A stretch of 17,050 bases of DNA from contig QMPN01000035.1 of assembly GCA_003648575.1 (NCBI GenBank), forward strand, positions 1 through 17,050, given 5' to 3'. This stretch comes from Bacteroidota bacterium (GTDB lineage Bacteria; Bacteroidota; Bacteroidia; Bacteroidales; B18-G4). Shown piece after piece: positions 8,276 through 14,480 of this stretch (its first letter is position 1; every line of letters begins with the position of its first letter). The notes beneath the pieces are model-generated. The model did no database searches, was not told the DNA's origin, and saw only the letters and a program-made list of their open reading frames with translations. Position numbers and translations under genes: made by a program.

Positions 8276-8806
8276 ATGAATACATCAATAACAGACAGAA
8301 GTAAAATATATGCAAACCCTTACCTGAGTGGTTTCCTGCTCGGAATGATATTGCTTGCCACCTTTTATATTACCGGCAGGGGACTGGGTGCCAGCGGTGC
8401 CATTAAGTCCACTGTGGTTACTGCAGTGAACGCGGCAGCCCAAAATCACGCCGGGAATTCAGCCTACTATAGCAAGTTCATCAGCGATGACCATCATCCC
8501 ATGAACAACTGGCTGGTATTTGAAATTCTTGGTGTGCTGGCCGGTGCTTTCCTTTCGGGAGCCATCGCAGGCAGGTTAAAATTAAAGGTAGAGCATTCAC
8601 CCAAGATCTCTTCCAGAACCCGCCTGATTATGGCAGGTATCGGAGGCATCTTATTCGGGATAGGGTCACAACTCGGACGAGGATGTACCAGTGGTGCTGC
8701 CCTCAGTGGTATGGCCAGCATGGCCCTTGCAGGCTTTATTGCCTTGCTCACCATTTTTGGAGGAGGCTACCTCTTTGCATACTTTTTTAGAAAATTTTGG
8801 ATTTAG
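8276..8806 (+). CDS. YeeE/YedE-family sulfur transport protein, half-size unit 1
   Basis: A 176-residue membrane protein with about four hydrophobic helices and the family signature SQLGRGCTSGAALSG, with Cys137 at its centre. YeeE/YedE proteins carry thiosulfate or other sulfur species through conserved cysteines. The large forms contain two such halves, whereas here the halves are separate genes, this one followed after 21 bases by the second. A hydrophilic segment at about residues 50-75 (QNHAGNSAYYSKFISDDHH) lies between the first and second helices. The position inside the Mo-enzyme operon suggests it moves the substrate or the sulfur product of the complex across the inner membrane. Substrate and direction are not shown. 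Confidence 0.88.
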   Translation: MNTSITDRSKIYANPYLSGFLLGMILLATFYITGRGLGASGAIKSTVVTAVNAAAQNHAGNSAYYSKFISDDHHPMNNWLVFEILGVLAGAFLSGAIAGRLKLKVEHSPKISSRTRLIMAGIGGILFGIGSQLGRGCTSGAALSGMASMALAGFIALLTIFGGGYLFAYFFRKFWI

Positions 8807-8827
8807 AAATCATTTAGAATTAAAGAT

Positions 8828-9421
8828 ATGACTGGACCATTAATACCCATGGGCGCAATAGGACAGAGCTGGGACCTGGTAATCGCTCTTTTGATCGGAA
8901 TGGCCTTCGGATATGTGCTGGAGTCAGCAGGCTTCTCATCATCGAGAAAACTTGCAGGTGTGTTTTATGGATACGATTTCACCGTATTACGTGTATTTTT
9001 CACAGCAGCCATTACAGCCATGCTGGGTTTGCTATATTTCGGATATATGGGATGGCTCGACCTCTCCATGATCTACGTAAATGAAACCTATGTGATCGCC
9101 ACTATTGTGGGCGGACTCATCATGGGCCTGGGATTTATCACAGGCGGCTACTGCCCGGGAACAAGCATGTGCGGTGTCGCCATCGGAAAGATCGATGCCA
9201 TGGTATTTACCGGAGGGATGTTTGTTGGGATACTGATTTTCTCAGAAGCATTCTCGCTTTTCGAAGGCATCTATTACAGCAACTCCCTGGGGCCTGTGAA
9301 GGTTTACGACTCACTGGGGCTTTCTTCAGGTGTATTTGCCTTGCTGCTTATCGTTGTGGCCCTCGTGGCATTTGTATTCGCCAGGATCATACAAAACAAA
9401 GTAAAAAAAGTAGATTATTAA
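8828..9421 (+). CDS. YeeE/YedE-family sulfur transport protein, half-size unit 2
   Basis: A 197-residue membrane protein with about five hydrophobic helices and the family signature GFITGGYCPGTSMCGVAIG, with Cys109 and Cys115. It is the likely partner of the preceding half-size unit: each brings one cysteine-bearing re-entrant segment (GRGCTSG and GGYCPGTS), as expected for the two halves of a full transporter. It starts 21 bases after unit 1 and ends 11 bases before the first rhodanese gene, so all are surely co-transcribed. The second cysteine, Cys115, is not matched in unit 1. Confidence 0.88.
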   Translation: MTGPLIPMGAIGQSWDLVIALLIGMAFGYVLESAGFSSSRKLAGVFYGYDFTVLRVFFTAAITAMLGLLYFGYMGWLDLSMIYVNETYVIATIVGGLIMGLGFITGGYCPGTSMCGVAIGKIDAMVFTGGMFVGILIFSEAFSLFEGIYYSNSLGPVKVYDSLGLSSGVFALLLIVVALVAFVFARIIQNKVKKVDY

Positions 9422-9432
9422 TCATATAGCTT

Positions 9433-10047
9433 ATGAACAAAGCATATTATATACTTGCAGCTTTCCTGATCATTCTCGGAGTGGGATTATTGGTCCTTCC
9501 GGAAAGGGACCGTCCCGATGAAGCTTCACCCCGTGAACTGCTCGGTGATCTCAGAAACCCCTCACGCTTCATCTCCACTGATAAAGTGGCTGAGATGCTT
9601 ATTGATAAGGATCCAACACTGGTCCTCGTCGATGTCAGGGATATGTATGACAACCTCGACTTCAGCCTGCCCGGAGCACACAGTATTCCATTGGAAGAGA
9701 TCCTTGTGTATGACTGGGTCGACTCGCTGGCGTATGAGAAAAGCAAGGTTGTACTTTTTTCAAACAGCGATATCAAGGCTGAGCAGGCCTGGCTCCTGCT
9801 GAAAAGAGAGAACCACAATAACATCCACGTGATGAAAGGGGGACTGAACTGCTGGTTTGAGACTATTATTCAGCCTACAGCACCACCAGAAACCGCTGCT
9901 AATGATGAGATTGACCGCTATGAGTTCAGGAAAGGAGCCTCCATATATTTCACTGGCGGTTCTGCCCCTATTGAAACAGAAGCAGGCGCTGAGCCCGTGG
10001 TGGTCAGGAGAAAAAACAAAACACAAGTTGTAGAAGGAGGTTGTTAA
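9433..10047 (+). CDS. Membrane-anchored rhodanese-like protein without active-site Cys, C-terminal VVEGGC tail (1)
   Basis: A 204-residue protein. One N-terminal hydrophobic helix (residues 5-22) with Lys3 before it suggests that the rest lies in the periplasm. Residues ~45-145 have the rhodanese fold pattern: VLVDVRD (64-70), LPGAHSIP (79-86), VVLFSNSD (106-113) and MKGGLNCW (134-141). In active rhodaneses the VV-x-x-C position holds the persulfide cysteine; here it is Ser110. The only cysteines are Cys140 and the very last residue, Cys204. The tail is a linker followed by RRKNKTQVVEGGC, almost the same as in the next gene. Some sulfur-carrier or persulfide-binding role by the terminal thiol is my inference. 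It belongs to the Mo-enzyme operon, 11 bases after the second YeeE/YedE unit. Confidence 0.88.
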   Translation: MNKAYYILAAFLIILGVGLLVLPERDRPDEASPRELLGDLRNPSRFISTDKVAEMLIDKDPTLVLVDVRDMYDNLDFSLPGAHSIPLEEILVYDWVDSLAYEKSKVVLFSNSDIKAEQAWLLLKRENHNNIHVMKGGLNCWFETIIQPTAPPETAANDEIDRYEFRKGASIYFTGGSAPIETEAGAEPVVVRRKNKTQVVEGGC

Positions 10048-10051
10048 CCTC
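10037..10051 (+). other. Small hairpin over the stop codon of the first rhodanese gene
   Basis: GAGGTT (10037-10042) and AACCTC (10046-10051) can pair around a GTT loop. The stem includes the stop codon and part of an internal AAGGAGG. That Shine-Dalgarno-like sequence is too far (about 27 bases) from the next ATG to serve it. The hairpin is short and may simply come from coding the EGGC tail. Confidence 0.3.
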
Positions 10052-10066
10052 ACAAAAACAAGAATT

Positions 10067-10711
10067 ATGCAATTTAAACACCCAAACAGGTCATTTGTAG
10101 CTTTTGTTATCACTTTTATTGTTGTGATCGTAGTAGGACTGCTCACCCTCAACTGGCCTGACCTGAAATACCAGCTTAGCCTGGAAGAAACAGTCGAGCA
10201 GATTATGCTAGAAGAAGACCAGATCTTTCCTGAAGACCTTGTTGGCATCATTGAATACGAAGATTCTGCTTATGTGATCATCGACGTACGGAACCCTTTT
10301 GAATATATCAATGGCCATATCAATGGTGCATTAAATATTCCTACCAACAGCCTGCTGGATAAAGAAAACATAAAAGCTTTTAAACAATATGCAACAGATT
10401 CACTCATCGTTGTACTATATGGACAAGACCAGTTGGAAGCCAATGGGCCCTGGATGATCCTTAAACAAATAGGATTCGATAATTTCCAGGTACTAATGGG
10501 AGGATATCATTACTTCACTACAGGACCGCTCGACTTTTACGATATGCCTGAAGTGCCAGCTTACCTCGTAGAGGAACCGGCTTACGATTATTACGGTATC
10601 ATGGAAGAGATGGGAAGCACTTCCTTTGAAGATGCAGGTTCATCTGACCAGCCGGAGGTGGTGATCCCAAGCAGAAAAAAGAAAGGAAGCGTTGTTGAAG
10701 GGGGTTGTTAG
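10067..10711 (+). CDS. Membrane-anchored rhodanese-like protein without active-site Cys, C-terminal VVEGGC tail (2)
   Basis: A 214-residue protein with a positively charged N-terminus (Lys4, Arg8), one hydrophobic helix (residues 10-28) and a rhodanese domain at about 40-155, probably in the periplasm. The domain is close to consensus at IIDVRNPFEYINGHINGALNIP (71-92), so the fold is intact. The active-site position in VVLYGQDQ is Gly119, not Cys. The protein has a single cysteine, the last residue, Cys214. After an acidic, Tyr- and Pro-rich linker (160-200) comes SRKKKGSVVEGGC, matching the tail of the preceding gene. The two domains are clearly different in sequence, so the shared tail looks selected rather than left from a recent duplication. 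It is the last gene of the Mo-enzyme operon. Confidence 0.88.
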   Translation: MQFKHPNRSFVAFVITFIVVIVVGLLTLNWPDLKYQLSLEETVEQIMLEEDQIFPEDLVGIIEYEDSAYVIIDVRNPFEYINGHINGALNIPTNSLLDKENIKAFKQYATDSLIVVLYGQDQLEANGPWMILKQIGFDNFQVLMGGYHYFTTGPLDFYDMPEVPAYLVEEPAYDYYGIMEEMGSTSFEDAGSSDQPEVVIPSRKKKGSVVEGGC

Positions 10712-10799
10712 GAACCAAAACCCTGAATATATAATCAGATTGACATGACTGCATGTGATCTATATCAACAAAATTGTTATTATAAATCAACACTCTGTC

Positions 10800-10830
10800 T
10801 TGACTGCTCGAAGTTAAAGTCGTACATTTG
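10800..10830 (+). promoter_or_regulatory. Candidate Bacteroidota-type promoter for the small membrane protein
   Basis: TACATTTG at 10823-10830 fits TAnnTTTG, with TTG at 10800-10802 placed 20 bases upstream. Transcription would begin at about 10835-10838. That rules out the TTG at 10828 as a start codon and supports the ATG at 10855. Confidence 0.5.
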
Positions 10831-10854
10831 AAATATCATATAAAATCAATTCTG

Positions 10855-11091
10855 ATGAGGAGAAAACATGTGTTAGCGAATTTTGCACTGCTCTTTGGTG
10901 CTTTTGGTTTCCTGGGATACATCTTTATCGTTATTGCCGGCTATTTGGGCTGCTGTGCCAACATCACTTCTGCGCTCTACCATAACATAGTGATCATCAT
11001 CCTTGTCATTGCATTTGCCCTCTTTGCCGTTTGCATGTACAACAACTGCTGTAAGCTCCCAAAAGGACCTGAAGAGAAAAACAAAGCTTAA
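10855..11091 (+). CDS. Small two-helix membrane protein with two Cys-Cys pairs, function unknown
   Basis: A 78-residue protein that I do not recognise. After MRRKH come two hydrophobic helices (about residues 7-30 and 39-58). A Cys-Cys pair lies at the end of the first helix (GYLGCCAN), a single Cys follows in the second (AVCMY), and another Cys-Cys pair comes just after it (NNCCKLP). The tail is charged (GPEEKNKA). With the positive residues inside, the first pair would be near the periplasmic face and the second near the cytoplasmic face. A TTG 27 bases upstream keeps the same frame but lies inside the probable -7 promoter element, so I chose the ATG. It follows the sulfur operon by 143 bases on the same strand. 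It lacks the three-helix layout of MerT. A link to sulfur or thiol chemistry is a guess from cysteines and position. Confidence 0.65.
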   Translation: MRRKHVLANFALLFGAFGFLGYIFIVIAGYLGCCANITSALYHNIVIIILVIAFALFAVCMYNNCCKLPKGPEEKNKA

Positions 11092-11146
11092 GATTCTAAT
11101 TTCCGTTGCCCACTACGGAGGGAAGGATTCCTGTCTCTTAAATGAT

Positions 11147-11998
11147 TTATTCTGCCTCTGCGGCTAATCGTCTTTTATGTACCCTCTTTGCAATCACGAT
11201 GCTTAATTCATACAATCCCCACAATGGTATGACTACCATTACCTGGCTGAAGATATCCGGAGGAGTAATAATGGCCGAAATGACCAGCAGGATCACCAGG
11301 GTATATTTCCTGTTCTTTTTCAGGAATTCCGGAGTAAGCAGGCCCACACGGGTAAAGAAGAATACGAAAACCGGAAGTTCAAATACAATCCCAACGGAAA
11401 GAGAAACAGAAACCACTGTGCTGATATATGAGCTCAGGGATACATTATTGGCTACTGCTTCACTCACCTGGTAGGTCCCCAGGAAGTTAATGGTTAGCGG
11501 GACAATAAGGAAGTAGCTGAACAACACACCAAACAAAAAGAGAATAGAGCATACGAAAACAGCCCCGCCGGAGTATTTTTTTTCCGTTGGCTTCAGCGCA
11601 GGCTGAATAAAGCTCCATATCTCATGGAGGATATAGGGAAAGGCCAGGATCACGCCTGCCATAATGGAAATATACATGTGGGTAAGGAACTGCCCCGACA
11701 TCTTTATGTTAATGATCTCGAGCTGGGAATTATCCAGGCACAATGCCTGAACACCTACAATATCGGCAAAGCGACAGAGCAGTTGTGTAGTCAGAAAATC
11801 CTCCCTGATAGGCGCCAGAATGATCTTATCAAAGATAAAGTCCTTGAAGATGAAAGCTACAATGCCCAGGATCAAAACGGCAGCGATAGATCGTACAAGG
11901 TTCCATCTCAGTTCCTCCAGGTGCTCCCAGAATGACATTTCCCTTTCCTTTTTGGGTGGAGGGGGTGGATTTTTCTTGGTCGTATTAAACTCTGCCAT
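11147..11998 (-). CDS. tatC: Twin-arginine translocase subunit TatC
   Basis: A 283-residue polytopic membrane protein with clear TatC landmarks. These are the N-terminal MSFWEHLEELRWNLVRS (about residues 20-36), the segment FLTHMYISIMAGVILAFPYILHEIWSFIQPAL with the family's F-P and PAL residues, LKPTEKK, and the late SAIITPPDIFSQV before the last helix. Six helices fit the sequence. An insertion between the first helix and the second (about residues 60-100, with two Cys, LLCRFADIVGVQALCLDN) is longer than in E. coli TatC. TatC recognises twin-arginine signals in the membrane; in this window the Mo catalytic subunit and the Rieske protein carry such signals. It is convergent to the small membrane gene, with 55 bases between stops and no clear terminator. 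Confidence 0.95.
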   Translation of the reverse strand: MAEFNTTKKNPPPPPKKEREMSFWEHLEELRWNLVRSIAAVLILGIVAFIFKDFIFDKIILAPIREDFLTTQLLCRFADIVGVQALCLDNSQLEIINIKMSGQFLTHMYISIMAGVILAFPYILHEIWSFIQPALKPTEKKYSGGAVFVCSILFLFGVLFSYFLIVPLTINFLGTYQVSEAVANNVSLSSYISTVVSVSLSVGIVFELPVFVFFFTRVGLLTPEFLKKNRKYTLVILLVISAIITPPDIFSQVMVVIPLWGLYELSIVIAKRVHKRRLAAEAE

Positions 11999-12022
11999 GC
12001 AGTTCTTTTATCAATTTGAATC

Positions 12023-12030
12023 CAAAAATA
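12023..12030 (-). promoter_or_regulatory. Possible -7 promoter element of tatC
   Basis: The minus strand reads TATTTTTG, fitting TAnnTTTG, 24 bases before the tatC start codon. It is the same octamer, at a similar distance, as in front of the Rieske gene. I see no clear -33 partner. Confidence 0.4.
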
Positions 12031-12049
12031 GTAAATCCCTTGAAATTAT

Positions 12050-12057
12050 TATGTTTG
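12050..12057 (+). promoter_or_regulatory. Possible -7 element upstream of the heptamer array and isoprenoid gene
   Basis: TATGTTTG fits TAnnTTTG. If used, the transcript would carry the whole heptamer array as its leader before the gene at 12271. No TTTG lies 19-21 bases upstream, so support is weak. Confidence 0.25.
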
Positions 12058-12080
12058 TAATGTTAGGTATTGGGCGTTGG

Positions 12081-12270
12081 GCATTCAGAAACTTGAAACT
12101 TGATACTAGAAACCAGTAGGCAGTAAGCAGTAGGCAGTAGGCAGTAAGCAGTAAGCAGTCGGCATCCAGAATCCAGAATCCAGAATCCAGCAACCAGCAA
12201 CCAGCAACCAGTAACCAGTAACCAGTAACCAGTAACCAGTAACCAGTGACCAGCAACCAGTATCCAGTAC
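12081..12270. repeat. Heptamer tandem repeat array (about 27 units)
   Basis: A continuous array with strict 7-base phase. The unit drifts from GAAACTT through GTAGGCA/GTAAGCA, ATCCAGA and AACCAGC to AACCAGT. The most homogeneous blocks are three ATCCAGA-type units (about 12164-12188), three AACCAGC-type (about 12189-12209) and five AACCAGT-type (about 12210-12244). The array runs directly into the start codon of the next gene. Read on the minus strand it gives open frames rich in Leu, Thr, Gly, Tyr and Trp, which I regard as spurious. This is not a CRISPR: there are no spacers. Confidence 0.93.
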
Positions 12271-13266
12271 ATGATAATAAATAATATACTCAGGCTTCCA
12301 TCAGCATATTATTCCCTCTACAGGGATGTTAAGAGGCAGAGGCGCTTTGTTGGTAAAGTGATTGAAGGGGATATTCAGGATGCCATGCAGGACAATGACG
12401 GCACACTGGATGAAGAAGATTTTGAGAAGATCAGAAATTATTACGGCTTTGGCGTGCCGGCCATAGTTGGAGAAGGCATTTGTACGCTACGGGGTACACC
12501 CATGAATGAAAGGGAACGCCGGGCAAGCTCCTACCAGGGCGCACTCACCGGCTTATATGATGACTTTTTCGACAAGACCCATTTGACAGAAGATGAGATC
12601 AGGGCCATGATGGATGATCCTGCAAGGTATAAAGCTTCATCATCGCTGGAATCTCTTTTCATTCAATGCCTGCAAGAGGTTCATAAGAATCTTTATGACA
12701 AAGCTTTGTTCAATGTGTATTTCGACAGGGTTTTCAGTGCTCAGATAGAAAGTAAAAAACAGGCAAATGAAGGTTTGAGCCATGCGACCATCAAGAAGAT
12801 CACCTTCCTTAAAGGTGGAAATTCAGTACTTTTTTACAGGAGTATCTTTGAACACAGCCTGCAAGAGGGTGAAGAAGAAGCATTGTTTCACATTGGTGCA
12901 CTCATGCAAGTGGGGAATGATATCTTTGATGTTTATAAGGATGAGAAAGCCGGTATACGAACGCTCCCGACAAGTTGTGCACAGATCGATGATGTCAGGA
13001 TTATATTTACAACGCAGCTTAATAAAAGCATTGGCCTGATCCGGAATACCGGCTACAGGCAACAGGATATTTCACGCTTCATCAACAAGCTAGTATTAGG
13101 AATATCGAGGTGTTTTGTGTGTATGGATCAGTTGGAAAGTCTGCAGCAAAAGACAGGCGGCCGCTTTCTCCCCTCAGAATATAGTCGCAAAGAGCTCATT
13201 TGTGACATGGAAAAGCCCGGAAACATTATACGCGCCCTTCGGTATTTTTTGAAATACAGGTATTAA
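12271..13266 (+). CDS. Class I isoprenoid-synthase-like protein
   Basis: A 331-residue, mostly helical soluble protein. It has an aspartate-rich DDFFD at residues 97-101 (in GLYDDFFDKT), matching the DDxxD metal-binding motif of class I prenyl/terpene synthases. About 115 residues later comes NDIFDVYKD at 216-224, matching (N/D)Dxx(S/T/D)xxx(E/D), the second Mg-binding motif. The pair and its spacing make the fold likely. The sequence is not a typical FPP/GGPP synthase or squalene/phytoene synthase, so I give no product. The start ATG lies at the end of the heptamer array with no ribosome binding site visible; a later in-frame start (Met39 or Met78) would remove conserved-looking sequence. 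Its stop TAA shares the TTAA at 13263-13266 with the convergent queA stop. Confidence 0.75.
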   Translation: MIINNILRLPSAYYSLYRDVKRQRRFVGKVIEGDIQDAMQDNDGTLDEEDFEKIRNYYGFGVPAIVGEGICTLRGTPMNERERRASSYQGALTGLYDDFFDKTHLTEDEIRAMMDDPARYKASSSLESLFIQCLQEVHKNLYDKALFNVYFDRVFSAQIESKKQANEGLSHATIKKITFLKGGNSVLFYRSIFEHSLQEGEEEALFHIGALMQVGNDIFDVYKDEKAGIRTLPTSCAQIDDVRIIFTTQLNKSIGLIRNTGYRQQDISRFINKLVLGISRCFVCMDQLESLQQKTGGRFLPSEYSRKELICDMEKPGNIIRALRYFLKYRY

Positions 13267-14480
13267 TCCTTCCTGAAGAAAAGACAACTGTCGCCATAAC
13301 TCAAGAACCTGAAGCCATGCTCCAACGCGTAAGCATAGGCATGCTGCCAGGCTTCTCCGGCAAATGCAGCCACCAGCAGAAGAAGCGTGCTTTTAGGCAT
13401 ATGAAAATTGGTGACCAGGATATCCACAATCCTGAATTTGTATCCGGGAATGATGATCAGGCTTGTAATGCCGCTGATCTCATCAATCCCTTTCTGATCC
13501 ATATGCTTTAAAATATTGTTCAGTGATTCCTCTGTGGAAATATCAGGAGCCTTCTCATAGGGCTGCCATTGCTTTACACAGAATTCAGCTTCAGTATCTG
13601 ATGCCAGTGCATGTCCAAACCAGTAAAGGCTCTCCAGTGTCCTCATAGAGGTGGTCCCGACCGCCGTTAGCTTGCCATCATTGTTCAGCAATGATTTTAT
13701 CAAAGTCCGCTCAACAATGATCTGTTCTCTATGCATTTCATGATCGCGGATATCATCATGGCTCACCGGCTTAAAGGTACCTGCACTCACATGAAGGGTC
13801 ACATGGCCCGCCTGTATACTTTTTCTTTTCAGGGCATCCAGTACATTTTTGGTAAAATGCAATCCGGCAGTAGGTGCCGCAACAGAACCGTCCTGCTTTG
13901 CATAAATGGTCTGGTAGCTGTTAAGGTCGCCCTCTTCAGCTTCACGTTCGATGTATGGTGGCAGCGGGACTTTGCCTGCAGCCTCAAGCACTTCTGCTAA
14001 GGCCATATCGGGCGGGTCCCAGGTAAAATGCACCAGGAAAGCACCATCAGCATCTGCCGTTCTTTCTGCTTCAAAATTGATCTTGCCCTGAGGTGCATCC
14101 AGCAGCATGCTCAGCTTACCACTACGCCATTTCTTTGCATTACCGATCAGGCATTTCCAACTTACTCCTGAGCGGGCCTCAAAGGCTTTGGCGATCTCGG
14201 ATGTTGGCAAAACCGGCTCCAGGCAGAAGACCTCTATCCTGGCTCCCGTTTCCTTGCGAAATACGAGCCTTGCCCTGATAACCCTCGTATCATTGAATAC
14301 CATCATCCCGCCATCCGGCAGGTACTCAGGCAGCTTATTGAATACATCCTCCGCCGGATGATCCCCTTGCATGATCAGCAGGCGTGATGTATCGCGCTCT
14401 TCCACCGGATATTCAGCAATGCGATCCTGCGGAAGATCGTAAGCATACTTATCCATGCATATGGGATGGCCTTCATTCAT
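13263..14480 (-). CDS. queA: S-adenosylmethionine:tRNA ribosyltransferase-isomerase QueA
   Basis: QueA transfers and rearranges the ribose of SAM onto 7-aminomethyl-7-deazaguanine in tRNA, giving epoxyqueuosine. The 405-residue sequence shows the family segments YDLPQDRIAEYPVEERD (14-30), VFNDTRVIRARL (61-72), SVAAPTAGLHFT (199-210), VGTTSMRTLESL and, near the C-terminus, TNFHMPKSTLLLLVAAFAG. It is longer than the ~350-residue E. coli enzyme, with an extra segment at about 230-350. The ATG at 14480 overlaps the stop of the upstream hydrolase gene (TGATG), favouring coupling. Met9 at 14456 (MDKYAYDLP) is an equally plausible start on homology. The 3' end overlaps the isoprenoid gene's stop. 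Confidence 0.95.
   Translation of the reverse strand: MNEGHPICMDKYAYDLPQDRIAEYPVEERDTSRLLIMQGDHPAEDVFNKLPEYLPDGGMMVFNDTRVIRARLVFRKETGARIEVFCLEPVLPTSEIAKAFEARSGVSWKCLIGNAKKWRSGKLSMLLDAPQGKINFEAERTADADGAFLVHFTWDPPDMALAEVLEAAGKVPLPPYIEREAEEGDLNSYQTIYAKQDGSVAAPTAGLHFTKNVLDALKRKSIQAGHVTLHVSAGTFKPVSHDDIRDHEMHREQIIVERTLIKSLLNNDGKLTAVGTTSMRTLESLYWFGHALASDTEAEFCVKQWQPYEKAPDISTEESLNNILKHMDQKGIDEISGITSLIIIPGYKFRIVDILVTNFHMPKSTLLLLVAAFAGEAWQHAYAYALEHGFRFLSYGDSCLFFRKD

Noticed and set aside
10828..10854. TTG start for the small membrane protein
   Set aside because: It lies inside the probable -7 element TACATTTG, and the added residues are not signal-like; ATG at 10855 is better.
10855..11091. MerT-like mercury transporter
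   Set aside because: It has Cys pairs and helices but only two helices, and no MerT sequence landmarks or mer genes nearby.
11092..11146. Bidirectional terminator between the small membrane gene and tatC
   Set aside because: Only a weak CCGT/ACGG pairing is present, with no T-tract.
12081..12270. CRISPR array
   Set aside because: The repeats are 7 bases and contiguous, with no spacers and no cas genes nearby.
12011..12272. Minus-strand open frames rich in Leu-Val-Thr-Gly-Tyr-Trp repeats
   Set aside because: They are only the translation of the heptamer array; seven-base units read in all three frames give such periodic peptides. No start site or homology is visible.
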